A stretch of DNA of 35,615 nt from Mariniphaga sp. (GTDB lineage: Bacteria > Bacteroidota > Bacteroidia > Bacteroidales > Prolixibacteraceae). The position numbers were made by a program, and so were the translations under genes. The DNA lies in contig JANXZJ010000111.1 of assembly GCA_025355585.1 (NCBI GenBank), positions 1 to 35,615 on the forward strand, given 5' to 3'. A model generated the notes under the pieces. It ran no database searches, was not told the DNA's origin, and saw only the letters and a list, made by a program, of their open reading frames with translations. Below, piece after piece: positions 25,734 to 34,201 of this stretch. Numbering within the stretch: position 1 is the first letter of the stretch; every line of letters starts with the position of its first letter.

Positions 25734-26717
25734 TTATTTGATCCGCTCCATCACTTCACCCGCAAATGCAATAAGCGTATTTTTCTGATTGGCAGGGATG
25801 GCTACTTTTTCGAGTGCGAAGAGCGCTTTGTCGCAATAGCTCCGCATCAAATTACGGGTTGCATCACTTACGCCCGTTTTATCGTAAATAGCAGTGACAA
25901 CTGCAATTTTCTGTTCTGCCTCAAAATCTGATTTCAACAGCCAATTATTCAGTTCCTTATGCGTCTGTTCGTCACAAGCCTCTAGCGCTTTCAATAGTAA
26001 ATAAGTCTTTTTGTTGGCACAAATATCGCCACCTTTCTTTTTTCCGAATACATCAGGATCTCCATATACGTCAAGCAAGTCATCCTGCAATTGAAAGGCA
26101 AGACCAATATTAATGCCATATTCATACAAGAGGTCGGCATCTGCTTGTCGGGCATTGGCAAGCAATGCTCCGATTTTAAGACTACCTGCTATAAGTACCG
26201 CGGTTTTAAGCCTTATCATTTCAAGGTATTCTTCCACAATGACATTATCCCTCGTTTCGAAATCCATGTCGAACTGCTGGCCTTCGCAGACTTCGAGGGC
26301 AGTTGTGGTAAATAGCGGGAGGAGTTCGTGCAGTCTGACCTCATTTCCCATGGAAAAGTACTTGAATGCCAGTATACACATCGCATCGCCGCTTAGAATT
26401 GCCACATTTTCGTTATATTTTTTGTGAACAGTTGGCAAACTGCGCCTCACATCCGCCTTATCCATAATGTCATCGTGGAGCAAGGTAAAGTTATGGAAGA
26501 TTTCAATAGCCATTGCAGCTGACAATACATGGTCAATCGATTTTGTGAACATAGAAGCAGCATGAAGCATCAAGGCTGGTCGAAGTCGTTTTCCTCCAAT
26601 CATTAATGAGTAAGCAACCGGTTCGTAAAGTCTTTGGGGAACAGTTTGTCCGATCTTTTTTATCTCTTCACGAAAAGCTGCTTCAAAATAGGCAACAATG
26701 CTATCTAAGTTATTCAT
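25734..26717 (-). CDS. Short-chain polyprenyl diphosphate synthase
   Basis: 327 residues from the ATG at 26717 (MNNLDSIVAYFE); the upstream 25-codon extension is not family-like. It has GGKRLRPAL, the first aspartate motif LLHDDIMDKADVRR (Asp82, Asp83, Asp86) and the second LQDDLLDVYGD (Asp212, Asp213, Asp216). The first motif is DDxxD without the two-residue insertion of IspA-type FPP synthases. The residue five before it is Phe77; an aromatic residue there is known to limit chain length, so the product is probably C15-C20 rather than a long quinone tail. This is inference. dxs lies about 1.6 kb away in the same orientation. Confidence 0.92.
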   Translation of the reverse strand: MNNLDSIVAYFEAAFREEIKKIGQTVPQRLYEPVAYSLMIGGKRLRPALMLHAASMFTKSIDHVLSAAMAIEIFHNFTLLHDDIMDKADVRRSLPTVHKKYNENVAILSGDAMCILAFKYFSMGNEVRLHELLPLFTTTALEVCEGQQFDMDFETRDNVIVEEYLEMIRLKTAVLIAGSLKIGALLANARQADADLLYEYGINIGLAFQLQDDLLDVYGDPDVFGKKKGGDICANKKTYLLLKALEACDEQTHKELNNWLLKSDFEAEQKIAVVTAIYDKTGVSDATRNLMRSYCDKALFALEKVAIPANQKNTLIAFAGEVMERIK

Positions 26718-26862
26718 AAATAATGAATTGAATATTTGTAGTCCATGCCGCGTTTCTTGTGCATTATTAAGGTTCAACCAAATTAGTGACAATCATTTAG
26801 AGGTGAGTTCTTTTCATCGCAACATTTTACGAAAATACCTAATAATTGGTAATCGGAAAAGC

Positions 26863-26903
26863 AAAAAGAGCCGAAAGGATATATACTTCCTTTGGCTCTT
26901 TTT
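26863..26903 (-). terminator. Bidirectional-looking terminator after the bactofilin gene
   Basis: AAAAAGAGCC-AAAGGA and TCCTTT-GGCTCTTTTT form a long stem with a one-base bulge and an 8-nt loop; both strands end in T runs. It lies 41 nt after the bactofilin stop. Confidence 0.85.
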
Positions 26904-26944
26904 GTAATAATTTGATATATAGTCGATTAATTCTTTTGGCGTTG

Positions 26945-27313
26945 TTATTCCAATTCAGGGAGGTTCTTCTCACTACCGTTCATTTTACAATTTCCTGTAA
27001 AGCGGGCGCCAGGTTCAACAGAGAATTTTCCCATGATCAAATCACCGGTAATCACTGCTGTCGATTTCAATGTAAGCAAGTCAATCACGGTAATTTCTCC
27101 TTCAACATTACCTAAAATTTCAGCATTTCTGGCGTAAATTGTTCCTTTAATCTGTGCCTCAGGGCCGATCACCACACGACCCTTACAATTTAGCTTACCT
27201 TCCATTGCTCCATCCATACGGATGTCTCCATCAGATTCAATATTTCCGATGATTTTAGTGTCCTGCGCAAAAGTGTTCAACGCTTTAACCTCATTGACAA
27301 TTGGTTTCGACAT
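26945..27313 (-). CDS. Bactofilin
   Basis: 122 residues from the ATG at 27313 (MSKPIVNEVKALN); an ATG three codons upstream is also possible. The core is the bactofilin right-handed beta-helix, seen as repeated short turns: IIGNIESDGDIRMDG, EGKLNCKGRVVIGPEAQIKG, ARNAEILGNVEGEITV, STAVITGDLIMGKFSVEPGA. Bactofilins polymerise into filaments without nucleotide and organise envelope and cell-shape enzymes. Bactofilins often neighbour M23 peptidases; the M23 fusion here is about 12 kb away and probably unrelated. The gene is flanked by terminators on both sides, so it is likely monocistronic. Confidence 0.92.
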   Translation of the reverse strand: MSKPIVNEVKALNTFAQDTKIIGNIESDGDIRMDGAMEGKLNCKGRVVIGPEAQIKGTIYARNAEILGNVEGEITVIDLLTLKSTAVITGDLIMGKFSVEPGARFTGNCKMNGSEKNLPELE

Positions 27314-27396
27314 TTCTAACATTTTAAGTGTAATTAAAAAGCATTGATAATGATTGCAATAATAGGCAATACCAATACAATATACATCAACACTTC

Positions 27397-27421
27397 GCAA
27401 AAAAATCCCCTAAGGGATTTT
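27397..27421 (-). terminator. Terminator after the yceD-rpmF operon
   Basis: AAAATCCC (27402-27409) pairs with GGGATTTT (27414-27421) around a 4-nt loop; on the minus strand the stem is followed by a T run. It lies about 50 nt after the rpmF stop. Confidence 0.8.
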
Positions 27422-27470
27422 AAATGCCTGATTGTTAACAACAATAAGTTGAAGAGTCGGGAAGAGAAAA

Positions 27471-27656
27471 TTAAACGACTTCGCTCTTTTCGATTGCAAG
27501 TTTACCTCTGTAGTAACCGCAGTCCTGACATACTGTATGATATTTCACAGTTGCGCCGCAGTTCGAACAAGTTGCTAAAGTAGCAGGAACCGCTTTGTCA
27601 TGTGTTCTGCGTTTATCTCTTCTTGTCTTGGAATGTTTGTGCTTTGGATGTGCCAT
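27471..27656 (-). CDS. rpmF: Ribosomal protein bL32
   Basis: 61 residues, the standard bL32 length. It has the N-terminal basic MAHPKHKHSKTRRDKRRTHD and a zinc site of four Cys (CSNCG at 30-33, CQDCG at 43-46), so this is the C+ zinc-binding form. It follows yceD by 17 nt, a gene pair conserved across many bacteria. Confidence 0.98.
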   Translation of the reverse strand: MAHPKHKHSKTRRDKRRTHDKAVPATLATCSNCGATVKYHTVCQDCGYYRGKLAIEKSEVV

Positions 27657-27673
27657 TTTTAATAATCTTTACT

Positions 27674-28207
27674 TTAATTACCAATAATATTTTTCAAATC
27701 GTTCCACCTTGGATCTATCGGATTGCTTTCCGGTAAATCGGTAGCTTTGTATTCATCTAATTTTCGAAGCATCTCAGGATCACACAGGCTATTACCTTCC
27801 TTATCATCAGGATGAACATGCCTGATCGGGATACTTAAAACGATGAATTCATAAATAAGCTTTGCAACTTCAACCTGGTGTGCTCCCGGATGGATATAAA
27901 TTACTTCATCGCCATCGTCGGTTTCGGTTTCGCTAAACTTCACCAACATGAGGTTGCTGCTTTCAATCGATTGTAAATAAGGCTCAAGACAACGGTCGCA
28001 AATTAATTCGACCTCACCTTTAAGCATAAACTTCAACCTCAGATAAGTGGTTCGTTTTTCCAGTTCAACCTGGATACTGATACTTCCTTTCTCAATCTCA
28101 CTCTCTTCAAATCCGGCAAAAAAGCGTTGATCTGCTGCAAAATCAAATAAATGCTTTCCCTCTTTAAGGCCGGAAAACGGAATGGTATATTGTGAAAGGT
28201 AGTTCAT
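27674..28207 (-). CDS. yceD: YceD/DUF177 family protein
   Basis: 177 residues from the ATG at 28207 (MNYLSQYTIPFSGLK); a TTG nine codons upstream is disfavoured. The DUF177 domain shows the typical segment LICDRCLEPYLQSI with the Cys pair, and the acidic DDGDEVIYI part. The family is functionally tied to 23S rRNA processing or accumulation and is nearly always upstream of rpmF, as here. A TACTTTTG promoter-like site lies 25 nt upstream. Confidence 0.9.
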   Translation of the reverse strand: MNYLSQYTIPFSGLKEGKHLFDFAADQRFFAGFEESEIEKGSISIQVELEKRTTYLRLKFMLKGEVELICDRCLEPYLQSIESSNLMLVKFSETETDDGDEVIYIHPGAHQVEVAKLIYEFIVLSIPIRHVHPDDKEGNSLCDPEMLRKLDEYKATDLPESNPIDPRWNDLKNIIGN

Positions 28208-28231
28208 GCGTTCCCCTTTTTTTAAGCTTTG

Positions 28232-28239
28232 CAAAAGTA
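28232..28239 (-). promoter_or_regulatory. Putative promoter of yceD-rpmF (TACTTTTG)
   Basis: On the minus strand this reads TACTTTTG, a full TAnnTTTG match. A TTG lies 15 nt upstream, slightly below the usual 17-23 nt spacing. The leader would be about 20 nt. Confidence 0.45.
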
Positions 28240-28365
28240 TAAAAATTTATAATACAACCGAGAAATTTTTTTTAAGGTTAAAGTAAAAAGGGAAAAACCA
28301 ATACAAGTGTAAGGTTAAATTCTTATTTTATCCTCATCTCACCTCCTTATTTTCAATTTCACTTG

Positions 28366-30297
28366 TCAGCCAATGATCTGTAATTTTTGACGACATAAAA
28401 CGAGTTCACGAACTGTCAGGCAAATTCCTTCTGCATCGAAGCCACATTCGTGATGCAATTCTTCCTGCGAACCGTGTTCAATAAATCGATTCGGAACACC
28501 TAACCGTGTGATAGATACATTTTTACCTGAACGTGCAAAATATTCTGTAACCGCGCTTCCGAAACCGCCCTCAATTACGCCATCTTCGACTGTAATGATG
28601 GTGTCGAATTTTGCGGCAACTTCATCAAGGATTTCTTCATCGATGGGTGTCACAAAACGCATATCATAGTGCGAAAGGGTGATTCCCTCAATATTCAGAA
28701 TAGAGGTTGCTTCAACCACAAAGTTTCCGACATGACCAATAGAAAGTACGGCAAGGTCGTTACCATCGCAAATTTTTCTCCCTTTGCCAACTTGTATTTC
28801 CTGAAATTCTCGCTTCCAATCTACGATGGGACCGTTTCCGCGCGGATAACGGATACTGAAAGGACCCTTGTTCGGGAGTTGCGCCGTATACATCAGATTT
28901 CGTAACTCGACCTGATCCATCGGTGCCGAAACGGTCATATTCGGAATATTCCGCATAAAAGCCAGATCGAATATCCCGTGATGGGTGGCACCATCCGCAC
29001 CAACAATTCCTGCGCGGTCCATGCAAAGTACTACATTGAGATTTTGCAGCGCGACATCATGAATGATTTGATCGTATGACCGTTGCATAAATGATGAGTA
29101 GATATTGACAAAAGGTAGCATTCCACCCGCTGCAAGACCTGCTGCAAAAGTAACTGCATGTGGTTCAGCTATTCCTACATCAAAGGCTCTTTTAGGAAAT
29201 ACTTTCATCATCATATTTAGTGAGCATCCCGAAGGCATTGCAGGAGTAATTCCGACAATTCTTTCGTTTAATATTGCCAATTCAATGATCGTTTTTCCAA
29301 AAACGTATTGATATTTAGGTGATTCAGGAATGTCTGATGTTGTGGTGAATACTTCACCTGTTTTAATATCAAATTTCCCCGGAGCAGCATGCCACTTGGT
29401 TGCATCATTTTCAGCCGGGGTAAATCCTTTCCCTTTTTTAGTTACGACATGCAGGACTTTGGGTCCGGGGATGGCCTTTAAGTCGTTGAATATATTTGCC
29501 AAACCGATAACATCGTGACCGTCGACAGGACCAAAGTACCGAAATCCGAATGATTCAAAAATATTACTTTCACGAAATACAACTGATTTCAGTGCCTGCT
29601 GATGCTTCTGGAGTACTCTTCTTGCAATGGATCCCACCCCATAGACCTTCCCAAGTATTTTCCATATCCTCGTTTTCAAGCTGTTGTAAGTCGGAGAAAT
29701 TTGCATCTGAACAAAGTACTTACTAATCGCTCCTACGTTGGGATCGATCGACATGTTATTGTAATTCAGGATGACCAGAATATCTGCGTTTGAAGCGCCG
29801 GCATTATTTAAACCTTCAAATGCCATACCACCAGTCATGGAACCATCACCAATCACAGCGATCACTTTTCGATCCTTTTCTCCCTTAAGTTTGGAAGCAA
29901 CCGCGATGCCAAGGGCGGCAGAGATAGAGGTGGAAGAGTGCCCGACTCCGAATGAATCATATTCGCTCTCCGCCATTTTGGGGAAACCACTGATTCCTTT
30001 GTATAACCGGTTGGTTGCGAAAACTTTCCTGCGGCCGGTCAGAATTTTATGGCTGTAGGCCTGATGACCAACATCCCAAATTAGCTGGTCATAGGGTGTA
30101 TTATAAGCATAGTGCAGCGCCACTGTAAGATCGACGACACCAAGATTAGCCCCAAGGTGACCTGGATTTGATGCTGCCTCGCGGATGATAAAATCCCTCA
30201 ATTCGCCACAAACCTGTGGAAGTTGTGCTTCCTTCAGTTTTCTTAGATCATCGGGATAATCAATATTTTCGAGTAAATTATTTTTTAAATCAGCCAT
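28366..30297 (-). CDS. dxs: 1-deoxy-D-xylulose-5-phosphate synthase
   Basis: 643 residues. It condenses pyruvate and glyceraldehyde-3-phosphate with thiamine diphosphate, the first step of the MEP isoprenoid pathway. Marks: NPGHLGANLGVVDLTVALHY, DVGHQAYSHKILTGRR, the ThDP motif from GDGSMTGG (150-157) to NYNNMSID (about 178-185), YFGPVDGHD, and the glutamate that activates ThDP in VGIAEPHAVTFAAG (Glu378). E. coli has AEQHA where this has AEPHA; the Glu itself is kept. The transketolase C domain ends around residue 640. A promoter-like site lies about 40 nt upstream. It is separated from yceD by 158 nt without a clear terminator. Confidence 0.97.
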   Translation of the reverse strand: MADLKNNLLENIDYPDDLRKLKEAQLPQVCGELRDFIIREAASNPGHLGANLGVVDLTVALHYAYNTPYDQLIWDVGHQAYSHKILTGRRKVFATNRLYKGISGFPKMAESEYDSFGVGHSSTSISAALGIAVASKLKGEKDRKVIAVIGDGSMTGGMAFEGLNNAGASNADILVILNYNNMSIDPNVGAISKYFVQMQISPTYNSLKTRIWKILGKVYGVGSIARRVLQKHQQALKSVVFRESNIFESFGFRYFGPVDGHDVIGLANIFNDLKAIPGPKVLHVVTKKGKGFTPAENDATKWHAAPGKFDIKTGEVFTTTSDIPESPKYQYVFGKTIIELAILNERIVGITPAMPSGCSLNMMMKVFPKRAFDVGIAEPHAVTFAAGLAAGGMLPFVNIYSSFMQRSYDQIIHDVALQNLNVVLCMDRAGIVGADGATHHGIFDLAFMRNIPNMTVSAPMDQVELRNLMYTAQLPNKGPFSIRYPRGNGPIVDWKREFQEIQVGKGRKICDGNDLAVLSIGHVGNFVVEATSILNIEGITLSHYDMRFVTPIDEEILDEVAAKFDTIITVEDGVIEGGFGSAVTEYFARSGKNVSITRLGVPNRFIEHGSQEELHHECGFDAEGICLTVRELVLCRQKLQIIG

Positions 30298-30332
30298 TTA
30301 AGGAAATCAAAAATTACTAACTGTTTAAGGCG

Positions 30333-30366
30333 CAAATGTAAGGATAAAACTTTAAGCGATACCCAA
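30333..30366 (-). promoter_or_regulatory. Putative dxs promoter
   Basis: On the minus strand TTG (30366-30364) is followed after 23 nt by TACATTTG (30340-30333), matching the Bacteroidota consensus at its longest accepted spacing. The dxs ATG is 36 nt downstream. Confidence 0.5.
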
Positions 30367-30455
30367 AATTCTGCTTTCAATAAACGATGATTAGGAGCAA
30401 TTTTCTGTTCGAATCAAATTTTTGTAAAATCATTAAAATTTAAATTGCTTTAGAA

Positions 30456-31235
30456 TCAAAAGGATAGAGGTTCTCTTTTTCGGTTTCGAAATCGGGTTAT
30501 TGTAGTATAACCAATTTCCTTCAGGATTGTTCTTGCCTCGCCGAAATGACGACCTATCTGCTCTTTCATATGAGAATCGGACCCCAGGGTAACCGGAACA
30601 CCCGCTTTACAGAATGCTTTCAGGAGTTCATTCCCCGGGAAAAATTCTCCGCAAGGACGATCCTTACCACTTGTATTAATTTCGAAGGCAACTCCCGATT
30701 CCGCAAATATACTTGCTGTTTCTTCAAACAATTGTCGTTTTGAGGTTTCGGGCCAGATCATGAATTTTTTTATCAGATCGGGATGCGCCATGATATCAAA
30801 CAGCCCCGACTTTGCTGCATTCTGAAGTTCACGAAAATACCATTCGTAAAGGAAATCGTTGCTGAACTCCTCATACCGGCTTTTATCAGTATCATAATTC
30901 CAGTCATCGAGAAAATGAACTGAACCTATCACATAGTCAAAATTATACTGCTGTAATGATTTACGAATCTCGTCCTCTCTGTCAGAAAAATAGTCAGTTT
31001 CGATCCCAAAAAGTATTTGAATCTTATTTCCATATTTAGCACGCATTTCCGTAATCTTCTCTTCCAACCGCCCGATTGACCCGGCTCCAACTGCCCATTT
31101 GCAAGGCTGCCTGATGCAAAAATGATCCGAAAAACCAATTTCGTCAAATCCTTTTTCGATGGCTGTCAAAACCATCTCCTCGTGTGTGTTGTGCCCGTCG
31201 GAGAGGGTGGTATGCATGTGGTAGTCGAGGTTCAT
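30456..31235 (-). CDS. PHP-family histidinol-phosphatase-like protein
   Basis: 259 residues of the PHP metal-dependent phosphoesterase fold, closest to HisJ/HisK-type histidinol phosphatases: DYHMHTTLSDG (metal His), DEIGFSDHFCI, FGIETDYF, VIGSVHFLDDW, DIMAHPDLIKKF and TLGSDSHMKEQIG, which together supply the usual nine metal ligands. No other histidine genes are near. It follows the GH32 gene by 18 nt on the same strand, so the two are probably co-transcribed. Given that context, a sugar-phosphate or other phosphoester substrate is possible. Confidence 0.85.
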   Translation of the reverse strand: MNLDYHMHTTLSDGHNTHEEMVLTAIEKGFDEIGFSDHFCIRQPCKWAVGAGSIGRLEEKITEMRAKYGNKIQILFGIETDYFSDREDEIRKSLQQYNFDYVIGSVHFLDDWNYDTDKSRYEEFSNDFLYEWYFRELQNAAKSGLFDIMAHPDLIKKFMIWPETSKRQLFEETASIFAESGVAFEINTSGKDRPCGEFFPGNELLKAFCKAGVPVTLGSDSHMKEQIGRHFGEARTILKEIGYTTITRFRNRKREPLSF

Positions 31236-31253
31236 AGCCAGTCAGTTTTCAAA

Positions 31254-32696
31254 TTATTTTTCTTTCCAGGCTGACTTTAGTTCATAAACCTCTATCGAAT
31301 CTACAAATAACTCGCCACCTTGTGTCCACAGCGTTAAATCATCATCTCCTTTCGCAGGTGTGAAGCAACTGCTCAGCACTACTTCGCCATCGTTGGCAAA
31401 TATTTCAATCGAAGCCCGGTCGATGAGGATCTCAATTTTGACAAAACCTCCGATCGGTTCAACAAGAGCCTGTCCTCCCATACAGTCGAGCATTTTTTTG
31501 TTCGAATCGTACCTGATCTCTGTTCCCAATACTTTTTTGCCGTTTCTTATCAGGAATCCAAATCCGTCGGAACTTTTAGGGTTAAATTTAGCTTTGATAT
31601 GAAATGCTTCTCCGGAAATTCCTCCGAGTAAATTTCCCTTTATTCCGGGGAATATGTTTTTTTCTTTTTTAATAAAATCTTTATCATGCAGTGTAGCAAT
31701 TGCATCAATCGGTTTTTTACAAAGCGTCGGACCCGATTTTGTTGTTCGCAGGGATAGTTCACATGGGAAAGTCATCTGCCCATTAAAAGGCATTTCAGGA
31801 AATTCTCCGCCTTTCATCCACGCAATCTGAACCAGCTTACCATCAGGATGATTTGACCAGGTTTGAGTTGCATAAAAATTCTTTCCATAATCCAGTTTTT
31901 TCTTTTTTGATTCGGGGTCGAATTTTTTACCGTCAAAACTTCCTACCATATAAGCACCGTCGCCTCCGAGTAATACCCATTTCGACTTTTCCTTGTTTCC
32001 ATCAAGCGGAAGTTCAAACAAGTCGGGACATTCGTAAAACCCGGTTAAATGGCTTTGTAATTCCCAGTTAATTAGGTTTTTGGAAGTGAAGATTGATATT
32101 CCCTGTTTCGCTTCATCACCCTCTGGTTTCCGGTAAAGTACCATTACCCAATTTCCGGAAGGTTGATGAAAAAATACTTTCGGGTCGCGTGCATCATCTT
32201 TTTCAAAAGAGATCAGCGGATTTTTATCGTACTTTTTCCATGTACGACCTTTATCATTACTATATGCAAGCCTTTGTCCGCACTCAAAACTTGTGTAAAA
32301 AATAAGTAAGGTCTTTTCGTCACCTTGCTGAAGTCCGGCAGTGTTTTTCTCATCAACAATTGCGCAACCCGAAAATGCAGTTGCATGATTTTTATCTTTC
32401 GAATCTTCATCCGGAGTAATGGCAATCGGAAGGTGTTCCCACCGGACCAGATCTTTACTTACCGCATGACCCCAGTGCATATATCCCCATTCTTTTCCAT
32501 TGGGATTGTATTGATAGAACAGGTGATACTCCCCACCATAATAAACAAGCCCATTTGGGTCATTCATCCAGTTTTTTTCGGGTGTGAAGTGATATTGAGG
32601 ACGGTATTTTTCTTCGTAATACTTTTTATCCGTTTTATCAGGAGCGATTGTAAAGGAATAGGAGAAGATAGTCAGGATTAGTAATAAGTATCTCAT
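31254..32696 (-). CDS. GH32 family fructosidase (levanase/inulinase-type)
   Basis: 480 residues with a signal peptide (about 1-17) but no lipobox. GH32 landmarks are complete: nucleophile Asp46 in WMNDPNG, the RDP motif (Arg170-Asp171-Pro172), and general acid Glu222 in FYECPDLFEL. The C-terminal beta-sandwich (about 350-475) ends with IEIFANDGEVV. GH32 enzymes cut fructose from levan, inulin or sucrose. Secretion suggests periplasmic or outer-membrane action on fructans. No SusC/SusD pair or fructokinase accompanies it, so it is not part of a local utilisation locus. It starts 130 nt from the divergent U32 gene and is followed by the PHP gene. Confidence 0.95.
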   Translation of the reverse strand: MRYLLLILTIFSYSFTIAPDKTDKKYYEEKYRPQYHFTPEKNWMNDPNGLVYYGGEYHLFYQYNPNGKEWGYMHWGHAVSKDLVRWEHLPIAITPDEDSKDKNHATAFSGCAIVDEKNTAGLQQGDEKTLLIFYTSFECGQRLAYSNDKGRTWKKYDKNPLISFEKDDARDPKVFFHQPSGNWVMVLYRKPEGDEAKQGISIFTSKNLINWELQSHLTGFYECPDLFELPLDGNKEKSKWVLLGGDGAYMVGSFDGKKFDPESKKKKLDYGKNFYATQTWSNHPDGKLVQIAWMKGGEFPEMPFNGQMTFPCELSLRTTKSGPTLCKKPIDAIATLHDKDFIKKEKNIFPGIKGNLLGGISGEAFHIKAKFNPKSSDGFGFLIRNGKKVLGTEIRYDSNKKMLDCMGGQALVEPIGGFVKIEILIDRASIEIFANDGEVVLSSCFTPAKGDDDLTLWTQGGELFVDSIEVYELKSAWKEK

Positions 32697-32740
32697 ATTA
32701 ATCAGATTATATAAAATTTAAAGGTTAATTCAATGTAGGC

Positions 32741-32774
32741 CAAATATACAGTATCTATTTTGTTTATCGGACAA
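32741..32774 (-). promoter_or_regulatory. Putative GH32-PHP operon promoter
   Basis: On the minus strand TTG (32774-32772), a 23-nt spacer, then TATATTTG (32748-32741) matches the Bacteroidota promoter consensus. The GH32 ATG is 45 nt downstream. It shares the short intergenic region with the U32 promoter on the other strand. Confidence 0.5.
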
Positions 32775-32799
32775 AATTCAGAATTTAGGTTCGATATTG

Positions 32800-32807
32800 T
32801 ACCTTTG
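32800..32807 (+). promoter_or_regulatory. Putative -7 element of the U32 gene (TACCTTTG)
   Basis: A complete TAnnTTTG match 18 nt before the ATG; a TTG at the right upstream spacing is not present, so support is partial. Confidence 0.45.
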
Positions 32808-32825
32808 TCCTGATTTATTGAAGTT

Positions 32826-34082
32826 ATGAGAAGAGAAGATGTTGAAATAATGGCTCCTGTTGGCTCATACGAGTCTTTGATGGGAGCGATACAAGCTGGT
32901 GCAGGATCGGTCTATTTCGGAGTTGAACATCTGAATATGAGAGCGCGTTCGGCCAGCAATTTTACACTTGAGGATATTGGTGAGATTTGTCGAAGATGTA
33001 AAGAAGCTGGTGTTAAGAGTTATTTGACTGTAAATGTTGAGATATTTGATGAGGAGTTTTCAACCTTGTCATCAGTTTTAACAGCAGCGCGGGATGCTGG
33101 AATTACGGCCGTAATTGCAGCCGATATGTCTGTCATTCAGCAGTGCCGCGAGTTGGGCATAGAGGTCCATATTTCGACCCAGGTGAATATCACCAATTAT
33201 GAAGCTGTAAAGTTTTATTCGCAGTTTGCTGACGTTATGGTGCTTGCCCGCGAAATGAATCTGGGAAGGGTGTGTAATATTGCTCAGAAAATCAAAGACA
33301 ACGATCTGCGTGGACCCTCCGGAAATCTTGTTCGTCTCGAGATGTTTGTTCATGGCGCTTTGTGCATGGCGATCTCAGGTAAGTGTTATCTCTCACTTCA
33401 CGAAACTCATTCATCAGCCAACCGTGGATCATGTATGCAGGCATGCCGGCGCGCCTACATCATTACCGATAAGGAAACAGGTCGGGAACTTGAGGTTGAC
33501 AATGAGTACATTATGTCGCCGAAGGACCTTAAGACCATTCATTTTTTAAATAAAATTCTCGATTCAGGGGTTACCATTCTTAAGATAGAAGGTCGGGCCC
33601 GCAGTCCTGAGTACGTAAAGACGGTTGTCGGGTGTTATCACGAGGCCGTTGATGCTTACTTTGATGGAACATTTAGTGAAGAGAAAATAGCTGTTTGGGA
33701 CGAAAAGTTGGCTTCTGTTTTTAACCGGGGTTTCTGGGATGGCTATTACCTGGGCCAGCGTCTCGGCGAGTGGAGCAGCAATTATGGTTCGATGGCCACA
33801 AAAAGGAAAATTTATACGGGCAAAGTGACCAATTATTTTTCAAACCTGGGGGTAGCCGAAATAAAACTGGAAACAGGCAGTCTAAAATTGGGCGACGAAA
33901 TCATTATCAGTGGTCCGAGCACAGGACTTATCCAGACGATAGTGGAGGAGATCAGGGTCGGCCTGGTTAATGTAAATGAGGCTCAGAAGGGGGCTTTATG
34001 TTCCATCCTCGTTGCTACGAAATTAAGACGTTCCGACAAACTGTATAAATTGGTAGATGCATCAGAGGTTAAATTGCAGTAG
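32826..34082 (+). CDS. U32 family protein, TrhP (YegQ)-type
   Basis: 418 residues. It begins with MAPVGSYESLMGAIQAGAGSVYFGVE, the start of U32 proteins. The signature region has EMFVHGALCMAISGKCYLS and NRGSCMQACRRAY, which supplies four Cys of the family's iron-sulfur site, followed by MSPKDLKTI and ILKIEGRARSPEYVKTV. The C-terminal beta-domain (about 320-418) has YTGKVTNYFSNLGVAEIKL. The E. coli homologue TrhP hydroxylates uridine 34 of tRNA using prephenate-derived chemistry; older annotations call it a collagenase-like peptidase. The protein is somewhat shorter than YegQ (453). It is followed on the same strand after 119 nt by the DUF3352-like gene. Confidence 0.9.
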   Translation: MRREDVEIMAPVGSYESLMGAIQAGAGSVYFGVEHLNMRARSASNFTLEDIGEICRRCKEAGVKSYLTVNVEIFDEEFSTLSSVLTAARDAGITAVIAADMSVIQQCRELGIEVHISTQVNITNYEAVKFYSQFADVMVLAREMNLGRVCNIAQKIKDNDLRGPSGNLVRLEMFVHGALCMAISGKCYLSLHETHSSANRGSCMQACRRAYIITDKETGRELEVDNEYIMSPKDLKTIHFLNKILDSGVTILKIEGRARSPEYVKTVVGCYHEAVDAYFDGTFSEEKIAVWDEKLASVFNRGFWDGYYLGQRLGEWSSNYGSMATKRKIYTGKVTNYFSNLGVAEIKLETGSLKLGDEIIISGPSTGLIQTIVEEIRVGLVNVNEAQKGALCSILVATKLRRSDKLYKLVDASEVKLQ

Positions 34083-34201
34083 AAGAGGCATCTGCTTTTA
34101 ATTCGGGCTTTCAGTTGATTAAGTTTTATTCTTTTTAATGCCTGATTAGCTGTTAAACCTTATATTTACAATATATCTGAAACCAAAAGTCTCTCTGATT
34201 A

